Shown piece after piece: positions 25,772-39,800 of a stretch of DNA of 64,000 bases. A program made the position numbers and the translations under genes. Source of the DNA: Terebella lapidaria (lineage: Eukaryota; Annelida; Polychaeta; Terebellida; Terebellidae); the NCBI GenBank assembly GCA_949152475.1, contig OX424558.1, positions 29,956,651 through 30,020,650 on the forward strand. Direction: 5' to 3'. Under the pieces are notes generated by a model, which ran no database searches, was not told the DNA's origin, and saw nothing but the letters and a program-made list of their open reading frames with translations. Position 1 is the first letter of the stretch. The number at the start of each line of letters is the position of its first letter.

Positions 25772-26670
25772 ACCCGTCCAAACCATGATTATGTCTGGAT
25801 GCCACGAAAATATTTCACTTATAATCAAATAGGAACGACGAATATTTGGCAGATCTCAAAATTGATTTCCAAATATTTACCTTGTGATATTCTTTTCTAC
25901 CAGATGTTGGTCATTCGTTATTCCAACGTATTCCTTCTTTGAGTTGGTGTTAAAAGGGTGTTAAATGACATAAGTGCTCACGCTAACAGATCTATAGTTA
26001 AACAGAGAGCTTAATTATTTTGTGACAAAGTTACTCAACAAGTTGTTGATCATATTGCGTACGCTAATCTAAAACAGCGTGTGAGTGATAAGGAATTATT
26101 ATCACTGATCAGGGTCAAAGCAATAAAATGTCCCCATAAAGCATCTCGCACATTAAAAATACAGCCTATCTCCCCCAAGACCTCCCATTATAAAATTTTA
26201 TAGCCCTGTTGCACAGCGCCATGCATACAAAATATACTTTATCCGCTGGCACATGACACCACTTGAGCCCCTAGGTGTCATAACTGTGTTCGTAGTTTTG
26301 TTGGAGACAACTTTCGTGAAGATGAACGCGTACAGAAATAATATCAATCAGCACAACTTGGTGAATAGGGAGTTGTGTCTGTTGATCAAAATCCAGTCAC
26401 TGATGTCCGTATGATGAGTGAGTTTGGCATTGTATAGACACCATGTGCTATAAAGTGTTGTTAGTTTCCTCGACTTTCATGAAGTTGTGCGGAACTTCTG
26501 GAACAGTTTTGGATGTGGTAGAAATTGAAAAAAATGTCCGTAAGGTCATATACTGTTATATTCATTGATCAACATGGGATGACTGATACAGTTTGTTCGT
26601 TTGTTCCGCTAGTGATATACTTGTCATATATCTATTCCATGGGGGTTTGATTCGGATTTCTAAACTATTT

Positions 26671-26881
26671 TCATAAGTTGTTGGGCAGTTGTATACTAAT
26701 TCCATCAGGTGTACAGTAGAAACAACTACATTTACCGTATTGTCTGCCCCTGATGACGCCAGTGTGTCTTTTGAAAAAGTATTTGGTTGGGCTTTGTTTC
26801 TATTGCAAAGTGTTTAATTTTACGTTTGTTATTGGAATCATCAAAATTTGGCTGTTACGGTGGTAATAGATTGATACTTAC
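26671..26881 (+). repeat. Single 210-bp element at a macro-unit boundary
   Basis: It runs from TCATAAGTTGTTGGGCAG to GATACTTAC and is followed at once by the first bases of macro-unit 3, just as the element ending at 16204 precedes macro-unit 2. This suggests the element-to-unit junction was copied with the tandem duplication. Confidence 0.75.
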
Positions 26882-26884
26882 ATT

Positions 26885-29800
26885 AATTTTGGGGACCGTT
26901 AAAGTCAACGAGGTAGTAAATCATCGAAACTACTTTTCTCCTTGTTTCATGACACATTTAACTGCAAACTAGATGAGAAAATGTGAATATTAACAAATAT
27001 GTATAAATACTTTTTTTCAATAATGCAGACATTGTTAATGTACATCACATTTTATTTGCTTACTTCTCCTTTGTACAAAATAAGTGTGACATTGGTTTCA
27101 TGTGCACTTCTAAATATATTACCAAATCTCAGAATTTAATAATACATGTATAATAAAACGCCTTGTTTGGTAGACAACGATTTCTCATCACCAGTAATTT
27201 ATCATGGTGAGTGACAAATCTATATTGACTGATGGTCTTTTTCCCAGTAATATCATTTTGCAGCCTGCTGTTTCCACGTCTATGGGATTGTATTTTGTCG
27301 CACATGTCAAACAATAAATGGATAATGTGTTATGCATTGGGAATTGTCGCATAAACACTTTACTGCTTTGGCACATCCCCATCACAAACTGATAGTATGA
27401 AACATAAGAGTAGTTTAAGAACAGAAGGTGGAAATCTCCAAATATATTAATATGGTCAATGAAGTTTGGATGTTTCATGATTGATCAGTGTGGTCATAGA
27501 GTTTCCTGAATGGAAGAAGAAAGTGAAAACAGATAGGGAAACCCTAAAAATATGCTCATGATAAATGATATCACTGACCAGGTAGTTTTCTTCAATATCA
27601 TGCAGTTATCATGCAGAACTTACACAGTATTCAGTATTCAATGTGCTTAGAAATTTGTAGTATGTTTGTATTTCCACAAGTCATGATGAGGACGGTTTAA
27701 ATAAAAAAATTGAAGTACGCTATGTGGTCATTATGGCCCGTCACAACCAACGGTCACTAAATTATAAAACTTGTACAACTCCGACATCCGACCCTACATA
27801 TAAATACATTACATCATTGGACAGTAAGTGCGTTATCCGGAGCAATCAAATATAAATTATTCAATGACATGTGACATATATGTGTGTAATGCTTATCATT
27901 CGAGCATATTCAATAGCATATAAACTGCCGATGTGGCAGCATCAAGATTACTAAATACACATGCATACGGGATTCTAACCATTGCAGGATACGGATCCTC
28001 CTTTAGATGAATGAGAGCCTACGTTGTGGATTTGTCCTTGTCACGATAAGCCTTCCCTCTTGATCCATGAATGCTCAGGGGACAGTTTGTTCTTTTGCTT
28101 GTCTCTGGACTTCAGATCATATATCATTGGTTCCGGCGTTTGATGTCATGTTGTCAACCAAAATGACAAATTGTCTTCCTATTATTCCCTGTTGTAAGAC
28201 ATGTCCACCTGGAAATACTAGACAAACACCAATTTGAGATTCCCGTGAATGGATACTACTGAATGAATAGAAACGTCCAATTTGAACTAGCAAAGGTCTA
28301 TTGAGCATACAGTCAATTTAGAGCTGGATTTGATCCATCTAGTTCATTTATGTGTGTTTTGATGAAGCAAAAAAAGGTAGTCGAGACAGATTTTACAGAA
28401 TATGTCATTATTGGTACAAATAGCATGTTCGCATACTCCCCTTTACACTGAATAAAATTGATATTGGTTTCATAGCAATGTTTAACCGACCCTACACTTG
28501 AAATACCAGTATGAACACCAGGCGGATAGGAAAAGTAATTCATAAAGATAATTAGTCATACACAATTTCACATGCTGGATAATTATGGTCTTTCATCAAT
28601 CAATGCAATTGTGTAGCTCACTTGTTCCTCTTACCATTGGGGATTATATTCTTGGGACAGGTCACAGTAAACAGGTAATGTATTACACAGTGGGGCATTG
28701 AAACTTCAAACATCTCATACACAAATTGTTTGCAGCTCGCAGCTTTCACTTGCAAATTTTATTTCCAGGCAGTAGGATTGTTACAGAACACTCGGAGGTA
28801 TATCGTATATCTGCGTTATGAACATTGGAAAGCATATAATATAAACTCGAATATTTTGATGACACTGTTCTACTATTACCATAATTACTCCAGCTAAAGT
28901 AATTCTTTCATCATGTAGGTGTCGCCGTGATCAGCAGTTTGATGTGAGGGTTAATTATATTCAGGTATATACATGTATCCTCAAACATCCAACAGCCGAT
29001 GTTGGCAGCCACCTACGTTCCCAGTGATGGCAGGTGGTTTCGAAGAGATGAGGTTAATTGTAAAAGAAGCTATTGCAGCTATTCCTGCATTTTTTTTGGA
29101 GGACGAACGAATTATGTAGTTGGGTACAGCTTTCACACAATTACTATTAGTATATGATCATCTATAGCGCAATATGCACAAAATTGATTTTAAACAAGGT
29201 GGATTTTTCAAACATAGATGTTTGGTACAATCCTTGATTAATTATATCGATGTGTATTTACAGTGGGTATATGTAAGTGTTATTGCCATTTGTTTATTCA
29301 CATACATACTTTTCTAGATGATGAAGTTTGTACATTTGTGTTGGCGTGTATATTGTTCCAATATTGCTCCATGATACGTTGTCCGCATGTGTCCTACCTG
29401 CTGATTACCCCTGCTGGTTGGTTTGAGAGACCTCACATTGGAATGGTTTCTCTCATATATTGATAAAACTAGACAGGAAGAACTAAGAAGCCGTGATTTT
29501 GAAATAATCGCAACATGAACATTCCCAATCATGAATGATTAGTTCCGACAGGTTTTGTCATATGTTCAAGTGTATCACCAATATTTGCTTGGAGCTATTT
29601 TCCTGTCACCTATAAACCGATTTTTTGTCAGTTATTGCTCCGACGTATGAAATGTTTTTTTCGACGTATGAAAGGTTTTTTTTTTGCAAAAGCAAGAATA
29701 TTTCTGTTGGTTACTCAATCTAATCAAATTGATATATGGCGAAAACTAGCCAATATGGAAGATTAATAATGAGATAATGAGCTTTTTTCAGTGTATTTTG

Positions 29801-30900
29801 TCTGTTTGTCTAAGCACATCTAACGTTGATTTTGTTGTATATCATAGTGAGAAACAGAATAAGTGCAGTCCCGAAAGACTCTTTCATGGACATTTTCCAA
29901 ATCGCTGTGAACAGGAATCAGGGTAGTTTTTCATCAAGATTATTCAACAATTTGATTATCCGATCGCATATGCTAATTCGGTACAGCGTATGCGTGATAA
30001 TGAAGTATTATCTTCGTTCTAGCTCTATGCAATTTGAAAACTGGCCTTGTCGCCTCAGTTGAAGATGTAATTTATCGCCTAAAGACCTCCATTATCAAAG
30101 TTTATGGGTTCCTTGCACAGGGACATGCTTACAAAATAAGCTTTATCTGGGGACAATTGACGCTGCTGGAGCCCCTAAGTACCATTATCCCGTGCATAGT
30201 TTTCTTGACGAAAACAAAACACGAAATGTCAAAACGTGTAAAATAATATCAGCGAGCACTAATCTGCGGAATAGGAGTCCTATCAATTGGTCATATTCGA
30301 CAAAGCCTATTTTTGAACGGGTGATGCCATATGCATCTTGAATATTGACATTTTTTCTCCAATCCCATCCAACTGTTCAGAACGGACACATATTTACATG
30401 GGTGTAGCAGTTTTAAATGTTTGTGTCTGCAAGTGTGTCCAAGGCATTTTGAATGTATTATTTGAAATTTATGACCACAATGATTGTTTACATTGAACAT
30501 TAGTGAACTGCAATGTTGACATCATACCCCTTATATTACACAACAATCGGACAGTCTGTGCGATATCCTGGAAGTGCACCCATCAAATATGAATCATTTA
30601 AATGGATAAACGAGAGTATTTTCTCCAAAAGAACATGTCATTTGAGAGTATTTCTCCGTGCAACTGACCTTGTGGTAACAAAAAGAAACCTACAACATGT
30701 ACAATTTGCAGAATAAGGACCCTTTCTTTGCAGAAAACCCACACATTGAAAATATGACTCTTATATATTGATCACATTTGATATAAAAAAATTCGAAACC
30801 ATGATAATGAAATAATTGCTTTCAAGCAACATAATAGCTCTACAGCGATTTGTCATTCTTCTGAATATATCAAAATGTTTGCTTGCAGCTAATTTTCTAC
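26885..30900. repeat. Macro-unit 3 (segment A only, partial)
   Basis: It aligns to 16205-21300 and 2435-10540 after removal of their insertions and has none of the satellite, foldback or MITE insertions. Homology becomes hard to follow after about 30890. It serves as the cleanest reference copy of segment A. Confidence 0.7.
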
Positions 30901-31454
30901 TGCCTGTTTGTCAATTAGTGTTCCCACACATACAATAAATGCGAAAGTATTTATTCCAGAACCAGTCAGTGGGAGAGATTATCCAATTTTCTCCACTATT
31001 GTTCATGCTGAGATGAGGACCATTCAATAATATCGCCTTGGACTATTTTGTCGAGGACCATTTGAGAGTTATAGCCGATTATGCGACTTTCATTATTTCG
31101 TTTGTCATGACTACGATTTTTATTTGATATTGACCAAAAAAAAGTGAGGTGGATTGAGCCATTATTATACTGCTTCATCCCTATTAGTTTCAAGCCGGTC
31201 GAACCGTTTGTCTTTGAGTTATATGCGCAGAGAGACAGGCAGGCAGACAGACGAACCCAAATGCAATACCCTCTTCTATGAGGGCGTTAGTAATAACAAT
31301 AGTTCGAGAAACAACACAGTCCCGACATACACATCACTTCCTCTGTCCTGCTGTGGACAGGAGTCAAAGTTCTATTCGGAGTTGAATAAAACAAGTTGAC
31401 AATCAGGTCACATTTGCTAATTTTTTGCATCGTGTAGGTGATAATGAACTGTTT

Positions 31455-31472
31455 AATATATATATATATATG
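31455..31472. repeat. AT dinucleotide microsatellite
   Basis: A pure run of alternating A and T within the diverged array. Confidence 0.85.
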
Positions 31473-32205
31473 TTCCGAAATAATGCAATTCAATGCTTTA
31501 TAAAGTTATCTACGCAAGAGATCAAGGCAACGTTTCTGTCCCTCTTTTCAGCATGTGGGGCAGTTGACGCCATTGTTTTGTTGGAAATGTTCTTGACGGC
31601 AAAAAGTCTATCATGTGTTAAATAAATATCAGTGAGCTTCAGTTCACTGATAAACTTAATATCAGTGAACCGGTTCTTTAAATAGGTAGCGGCATTGCTG
31701 ATCCAGAAATGTAGCACGTGGCGTATTGTACGATCCATATTATTGAAGGTTGTTTAATTTCAGCGGTAGCATGTGAATCTTGAATATTCAAAGTTTCCTT
31801 CAATTTCATACAAAGTTCAGCACTCACTTAGCTTGAATCGGTATAGAAGTGGACAAATGAAAATGAGAATTTTGATCACAATGTATGATTGCAGCCGATG
31901 AATGATCGAGAATTAAGACAACTGCAAATATAATATCTATCTATACAGTCTGTGCGCTATCCTGAACGTACACTCATTATACATCATTTCGAATGTTTAA
32001 GCATCTGAGAATATATTTTTATGTCATTTTATGATATTTCTCTATGAATAAGACTGCCCATGGGGCAAGAACAAGAATCTTATCACAAGTGCATACATGT
32101 ATTACGTTCTAATCATGGCAAAACATGGACCATGTCTTTGCAGAATGAGTTGTGGGTTTCCATCTGTCATGTCCTCCCACATTGATAGTGGGTTTGTATG
32201 TGTCA

Positions 32206-32222
32206 CCCCCCCCCCCCCCCCC
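32206..32222. repeat. Homopolymer C run
   Basis: About 17 consecutive C, exceptional in this AT-rich context. It generates a spurious poly-Gly/poly-Pro frame and may be a place of length error. Confidence 0.85.
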
Positions 32223-34412
32223 GCCCGCACCATCTCGATTGACATGAGAGGTCAGGAATTTCTGTTCTTTTGCTTGTCCCATGGACTCAAACTGATGATA
32301 TATCATTGGTCTTGTTGTCAACCATAATGACAAATTGCATTTCTATTGTTCACTGTTTCAGAGCCATAACACTCTTATTTGCCGTGGATGAAACATTGAT
32401 GAAGTGAAGATCATGGACGTCAGTTGTAAGGAAACATTTAGGGAACAAATTATGGGGAGCAAATGGAAATGCCGGCTCTCTTCTGAAATTGGTCCCTAAT
32501 TGGTGTATATTATATTTATATGTATTAATTAGTAGGTTACAGGAGCTAAGGTAATTGAGGCAGGTATTAAAACTGCAAGAGCATATATTTGAAAATATAT
32601 ATGAGGACTGCTACAAAATATGGGATTATTAGCTGCATACATTATTTTGTTATGACATTTTGTTTCAATATTTCTTCGCCAAACTAAAGAAGTATATGAA
32701 GGTGCTATTGGAATACTGATGAAAGTTAAAGCAGCTGCTTTCGAAAATAGGCAATATTATTTTCAAACTGATTTTCTTAATAAACATGTGAAATTAACTC
32801 AATGAGACGTACCCACCTTAAATATTATGTCTGCAACCCAGTCCTTTGCGAAATTTGAACAGGCGGTTTGTGCTCATTTAAACAGGCGGTTCATACGTAA
32901 ATACAGTAACTGTATCCATCACACGCAGATGTAAACAAAGCATAAACGTGTAAGATGGACCGACAATTCACGCACGCCACTGCATATCACTGATTATTCT
33001 CTCATAACTACACTCTAGATGCAGATAAAAAAACCTGGAAAATGTACTCGATGTGGGCTTTTAAGGGCAATTTGAGCATTTGTTTACATTCGGGTTTGAT
33101 GGATACACTTCGTTTGTTTATATACAAAACTGGCATAAAATGTGTATTAAAATGGATGAAAAGACAACTCGGACGGACTGTAATCGTCAAAATCAATGTG
33201 TACATGTTTTATTGTCTTGTATTAGACGAGTTTCAGAAAAATATAGTCTCGAAAAAAATATTGCATACATTCGAAGGCAGCTGCTTTAAATCGTCCACAC
33301 ACTTGAAATACGATTATAAATTCCACAGTGGACAGATGAAGAATATGAGTTGTCAGAAATTTGTATATAGCGAATGTTAATAATACTTTCATAACCCACT
33401 GGTTCCTGTTAACAATTCGGATTTTGTTGGACATGCCACTCTAAAAGGGCAATGGATTAGGCAATAGGAAATTGAAATCTGAGGCGTTAGACTATTGCAA
33501 AACAGCTCATATTGCGAGATATGTTGTCCTGAAGTGATATTCAGTCAGCCATATTACCAAATAAGCAGTGTTAGTATCTAAATATCTAAACAGTCATCCT
33601 GCTTATCCAACACATATAAAACAAATCTAACGATGAAAACATGTATATGTGTACATGGTCAAATAGTGAAGTTTGTATTTTGCATCTTTATGCCATCATG
33701 AACCTGGCATCAGATCCCGTTTGATATTTAAAATCAGCATTATGTTCATGTTGGAATGTGTAAATGGATCTTGAAATAAAACCAATTGATGACAGAGCTT
33801 AAGATCATTTCATCGAATCATATACCATGAGGAAACTACAAGCTGGTCAAATGTGTACCTGTTTTGATGGGAAGCTGAACTAATGTGTACCTAGTTTGAT
33901 AGGAAGAGTATAATTGTCTACATGTTTTCTCCAGCAGAAAGGTTTGGATAGACGGTTTCAAAAAATATTCATGTACAATACGCTGATTCGCCATTACGTA
34001 GTTTAAATTTCGTGAACATATATTTTCTATCCTAGTACCCAGATTCATTCTGGTTGCTGATAAAAGCAACTGCTTTCAGCAGACTAGAGAACTGGAAATC
34101 CCTTTCCATGAATTGATATGACTTGACAGAACGAACTCTAAAATCGTGATAATGAAATACTAGTATTCGCCTTCAAGCAACATAAACATTCCCAATTATA
34201 ATCTAATAAAAAAGCAGACGTCTGTCACGTATTTGAATGTATTTCCTGATGTTTGCCTTGGGGTTGGTTATTGTCCAGCACTACTATATATATTGGTCAT
34301 ATCATCCTACATGGTGTTACATATTGCAATATGGAATTAATCAATGAAAATGTTTCGAGTATCTGGCATGAATTTTCATGAGGTGCTATTTGTGTTATTG
34401 CTGTTATTTTAG

Positions 34413-34540
34413 ACAAATCCGATATTAATTCACCAATATATCATGATACTCATTCAAGAGTTCGAGAACGAAAAAGTGGCAGGAACATCCTGGATTTCAG
34501 ACACAAACGCATTTGGAACTGTTGCTTTACGAGGGCATAT
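34413..34540 (+). other. Exon-like segment, possible relic of a gene in the array
   Basis: An acceptor (GTTATTTTAG, ending 34412) is followed by 128 nt open in one frame and then a consensus donor GTAAGT at 34541. The peptide includes HQYIMILIQEFENEK and GTSWISDTNAFG. A second copy at 43872 keeps the frame over 38 codons with one 3-nt gap. I do not recognise the family. The surrounding sequence shows no further exons, so it is either a remnant or chance; frame-preserving divergence is the only evidence for past coding. Confidence 0.35.
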
Positions 34541-35636
34541 GTAAGTACCTTTGCACATTTAAAGGTCTTGCAATGTGGAACACCTTACTCTATTCGCCAA
34601 AAGAATAGTAAATTGTTGAATGTGCTACCAACAGGGAACCGTGAATATTAACGACTCATACTGGTTCACAATCATTTATATAATGCCTTTCAGCAGGATT
34701 GCTTAATCGTTTGCTCCTAGTTTCAGTTAAGTATAATTGTAAATCAGTTAACTATGTATAATTGTAAATTATTTCTCTGCCGTCGGTATTCTATTATCAT
34801 GGCTCTCATTGGAAATTAAAAAAACTAAATGCTACTATGATGTTCTACCCATTCTATCGGTGATGTCATTTTCCATATCTTGTATACTCTGTATATTATA
34901 CAACTCAGTGACCACATTATAAATTGAATCAATTCAAATTCCTATATCATTGTAGACAGCGATCAGTATCCTATTCAATCCCTTTTCAGGTTCGAATAAT
35001 CGGTTCAAATAGACGATTATATCTCTTCGGTTTATCGATATAGCGTGCGACTGACAATGGAGTATTATCTATGTACTAAATCCAATCAATTTAGTGAAGT
35101 ATGAAGCATCTTATACTGTAGAAAACAGGGCTTATCTTATCTTATGCCCCATTTTCAAGGTTTATGGGCCTGATATGCAGCTGCAGCGTGATACATACGA
35201 AATATCCTTCATGTGTGGGCAATTGGCGCCACTAAAGACTCCCAAGTATAATACTCTCGCCCCTATCGCATTTGGGTTTGTCTCCCTGTCTCCCTCCCTT
35301 TTTGTTTGTCTGCCCGGGCATGTAACTTTGAGAGGAACAGTCCGATCGGATCCATTTTTTTTTTAGAAATTGAAGGGATGAATTGACATCACCATGGCTT
35401 GGTCCTGCTCGATTTCTGATGAAATCAGGTGAAAGGGGTTGCCATGGCAATGGAAAATGAGAACTTTTGTATTTACTCTTGGCCATAACTTCTGAACAAA
35501 TTATTGTAGAGACTTTAAACTTGGTTCATGTTATAGGACAATGGCAAGCGCATCAGATATGATCTTGACATTTGACCTTGACTTCAAAGCATTTGCCAAT
35601 GGTCAATATCAAGATCATTTACAAATCTTTGCACAC

Positions 35637-36005
35637 CATATAGAGTAGTATATCTTTGGGAAGGTCTTGACTGCACAATTCCCGGTATACCATATTTTTT
35701 GGCCCTACGGCATATAGTGATGTCACAATGACGTCATTAACATCAAATTTTGACATTGCAAATCGCGATAACTTTGTCAAACCAGCATGAAAAAGCTTCA
35801 AGCTGTATTGAGTGTAAGTATACAAGTATACATATTGTATTGAGTAATATATCATAAGGAAGTTCTTGAGCCACATATTTCGGACATATCTAATGTTTGG
35901 TGCTACGACATACAGTGATGTTATAATGATGTCATAAACATAAAATTTCCTGAATTTCAGAATGTCATAACTCTGTCGTATTTGAATGAAATCACTCGAA
36001 CTTGT
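35637..36005. repeat. Tandem pair of ~190-bp repeats
   Basis: Two diverged copies (about 35637-35815 and 35830-36005) share GAGTA, TATATC, GAAGGTCTTGA-like and CAGTGATGTCA-like blocks in the same order. They belong to sequence inserted in the older array (from about 35255) that has no counterpart in the neighbouring units. Confidence 0.5.
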
Positions 36006-36372
36006 TATGCCTCTTAAAGATTTCGTGTTTTTCTATTTTTATTTTAGGTCAGTAACAGCAAAAGTGTGCAAACACATAGAATGCTGCGGTAAAAATGTGT
36101 TCAACTTGTAAATTGACTAAATCAGTGGGAAGGTTGCAAATCGTGCAAATAAATAACACCTGTGACCTCCAGTTCCACAGGGATGTATGTATCAACCTAT
36201 TGTATCAACCTATTGCTACTGATACAATCAGCTATTGACAATGACAATAACAAGCCAAAATTACAGCATCTCGTTCTGAATATGATGTGATATAGTAACT
36301 TGCAAATATCAAAAATATTACTACCCCTTCAATTCAAATAATTATTCAAAACTTATCCACACAGTTTTGAAT

Positions 36373-36860
36373 GTAAGTATCAATCTATTACCACCAATAC
36401 AGTCAGATTTTGATGATGTCAATAACAAACGTAAAATACAACATTTTGTAATAGAAACAATGCTTGACCAAATACTTTATCCAAAGACACACTGTCGCTA
36501 TCAGGGACAGACGGTGTGTTAAATGTAGTTATTTCTACTGTACACCTGATGGAATTATTTATTATACAACTGCCCAAAGGCTACTGAGTTCATGGTATCC
36601 TCAGGAACAGATTTAACGTCCGCCAGCAGTGACACCGACTTATTATAGTAGTATGAATGTGAGTATCAATCTATTACCACCAATACAGTCATATTTTGAT
36701 GATGACAGTAACAAACGTAAAACACAACATTTTGCAAGAGGAACAAAGCCCGACCATATAGTTTATCCAAAAACACACACGCGTCATCAGGGGCAGACAG
36801 TGTGTTAAATGTAGTTGTTCCTACTGTACACCTGGCACCTGATGGAATTAGTATACAACT
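36373..36860 (-). repeat. Two 210-bp elements in the older array
   Basis: Copies lie at 36373-36576 and 36659-36860 with a shortened linker. The second starts GTGAGTATC instead of GTAAGTATC. They are more diverged than the copies in the young macro-units. Confidence 0.7.
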
Positions 36861-39800
36861 ATGATGCCTAAAATGGAAAATATCAGGGAACTCGTGCAAT
36901 GCCATCTAACTTCAAATTCATATAGCCGACAATCAACTGATATTCCTGTGTGCTATAGAGAACATCCAATATAATTTGATATATAATGATCCACTTCTGT
37001 AGAATCAGGTGAATGTTTTAGTTCTATTGGATATTAGTTTGGTTATTACTTTGGAAATTTTGACATGATTATGTTCTGGGATTTCCATCAGCCCTAATGA
37101 ACGTACATGAAAATAACAAAAAACACTCCGTCAGTATACATCAGATCCTCTGTGTGAAGTCAAAAATGTTCATTATAATAGCTGTCAGGATCCAAAGTTA
37201 TTATGAAATATCTTGAAAATTTGATATGAAAAAGATAACTACTAAATCTCAAGAACTAATAAAGATACTCGTGTTCTCTGAGAACTAACTAGCACATTGA
37301 CAATCGCATTCTATATCAACGAAACTTGATAATCTAAAATTTCATTTCCACCTGGCTTTGACTTGTATAAAAATTGTATAAGTATTTCACACTATATTAC
37401 ACGTCCAAATACCAGTGGTGGATGGATATCGTTTTTTCATGGACATACACATTTACATAGAATTTCTATGGCCTTCCTCCATTTATATGTATTTACAACC
37501 CATTAGTTCCTCTAACCATGTGTAAATGTAATAGTATCCTGTTGAACACGTCATCATGAATTATAGATTATTGATTAAGCATTTAGAATTGGATATTTGT
37601 CCCATGTGTCAAATTACTCACAAAAGCACTGGCTGGATATGTTATCCAGCCACCCAATAATGATATGAAAAAAATTGTTGTGTCTGGAGTTTCGACATCA
37701 GTTGATTGCAGCTACATTATTATGATATGAGAAGCACTTTCAACTCCATGTCGCAGTACTGGAATAGTCATCTTGCTGATGTCATGATGGTGAATAATAT
37801 ATGTCATAAAAGTAGTGAGGGTGGGGAATATCATCGATATGGAAATTAAGTCTTGTTTTGTATTGTGTTCCCGATTAAAAATAAGCTCCAGAATCATGGA
37901 CTAATTTTCCCAAGTGCCGTTCAGTGCTGGCGATGTACCTGGTGCATATGTTTTTCTAGCATAAGTTGCCACTTGATCTAGTACGTATATTTTTTATAAC
38001 ATAAGTTGTATTCCGCACGTGTCGTGATTGCTAATTACCACAGATTGCTAATATTCACAGACCATACATTAAAAAATTGAGGCTTATAATCTTTTGATTA
38101 GAATTGATAGAAAGAACTTTAAAACGGTAAAAATGACATGAATGTCTCCAAGCAACATTCACATTTATAATTGGATTAGGACGGCAGAGATTTGTCATAG
38201 TTCCAAGTATTATCCAAATGTTCGCTTGCAGCTATTTTGTACCACTCGTTTGTCAATTATTGTTTCGACACAAACGATGTCATATTCACCAATAAAATGT
38301 CTTGCAGTCCATTAAAAAATGCAAAAGTATTTATTTCAGAACCAATCAGTGTGAGATATTATAAAATATCCCTACACTATTGTTATTGCTGAGACGAGGA
38401 GCATTCTATAATGTCGCCATGAACTATTTAGTCCAGGCCCATTTGAGATTGGTTCCCTGATGTAGCATAATAAACAACAGCATTAGTGCAAGAATTAACA
38501 CAGTCCCTAATGACACGTTCTTGGATTGTCTTTGTATTGCTATGGCCAGAAATCAGAGTTCTTGTCAGACTTTTACGCATGTCGCTTACTCAACAACTTG
38601 ACGATCAGATCACATCAGGTAATAAAATGCAGCGTGTGAGTGGTAATGTGGTAATTACGAATAGATGCAAGTCAATGCATTATAAAGCATCGTACACAGT
38701 AGAGGCCGAGTTATCTACCGAAGACATTCATTATCATCCATTATCAGATCCTTTCCATCGTCTTGCTTACAAAAAAATGTTATATTTAGGGCAGTACGCC
38801 AGTGAAGGTAGCATTATTGTGTTCGAAATTTCACGGCAATTATTAGGTGTTGAACCGATATCAGTGTGCAGTGATTTTGTGAATATCGACATGTATCTGC
38901 TCATAAAGAGTTGTAGCACTTGGCTATACTGAATAATCAGAGGTTGTGTCATACGAAACCATTTCATACCATATGCATCTTGAATATTAAAAGTTTCTTC
39001 CAATTTCATACAATTCCTCTGAAATTACACAGGCATAAAAATTGATCATATTTGTGAGGGTAGTGCTATCCAAGGAAATAGAAATACATCATAGGAGAAT
39101 TATGACTACAGTGTATGTCTGCAACCAATTATAATGATTAAAAATTTCACAAGAATAGGACAACCCGTGCGCCATCCTGAACGTGCACTCATCAGAGGTG
39201 GATGATCCGAATGAATACTTCTGCATGCCATTTAATAATATTTATCTTTACATAAACTGCAAAAGTGAAATGGAAAAGTCCACAACCCTTCTGCGATTCG
39301 TCACTAATTGGCGTACACTTCATCCATTACTCGTAACAGCAATATCGTTTTTTACAACAATGGGAAGTGGGTTTAAGGTAATTGGTGCCTGCATTAATGA
39401 TGCAAGAACAGAGGGTTGACACAATATGAGGAATGCTACAAAATAGGTGTAGATCATATTTTGTTGGCACACTTCCTCTTCAAACGGAAAAATGTTTATG
39501 TTCGTTCTCGTTAGAATATCGATACATGTTAAAATGAGTAACTTGAACACTTGAATTTCGAGTATTAATTCCACAGTGGACGGAAGACGATTTTAGTCGT
39601 CAGTATTTATCAACATTGTTGACACAAAATTCGCTATGCTGAATGCTGACGATCCTCTCTCCATTAAGATAATTTCACAACTCACTGGTTTCTCTTACGA
39701 TTTGGGATTGTATTTTGTTGGACGTGTCATAGTAATCGGACGATGGATTATGCAATAGGAAATTGAAATCTGAGGCTTTAGACTATTGCAAAACAGCTCA

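Larger units (their letters stand above)
16205..26884. repeat. Macro-unit 2 of the tandem duplication
   Basis: It starts with GGGGACCGTTAAAGTCAACG and aligns to macro-unit 1. Segment A is 16205-22390, interrupted by a satellite block at 17701-19119. Segment B is 22390-26670, interrupted by a 990-bp insertion and a 125-bp MITE. A single 210-bp element (26671-26881) closes the unit, and macro-unit 3 begins with the same junction sequence. No gene is supported. Confidence 0.75.

Noticed and set aside
32109-32333. Poly-Gly frame on the minus strand
   Set aside because: Produced by the 17-base C run.
38486-38932. 148-codon plus-strand frame
   Set aside because: It lies on a repeat anchor; related units have no matching frame and no motif was recognised.
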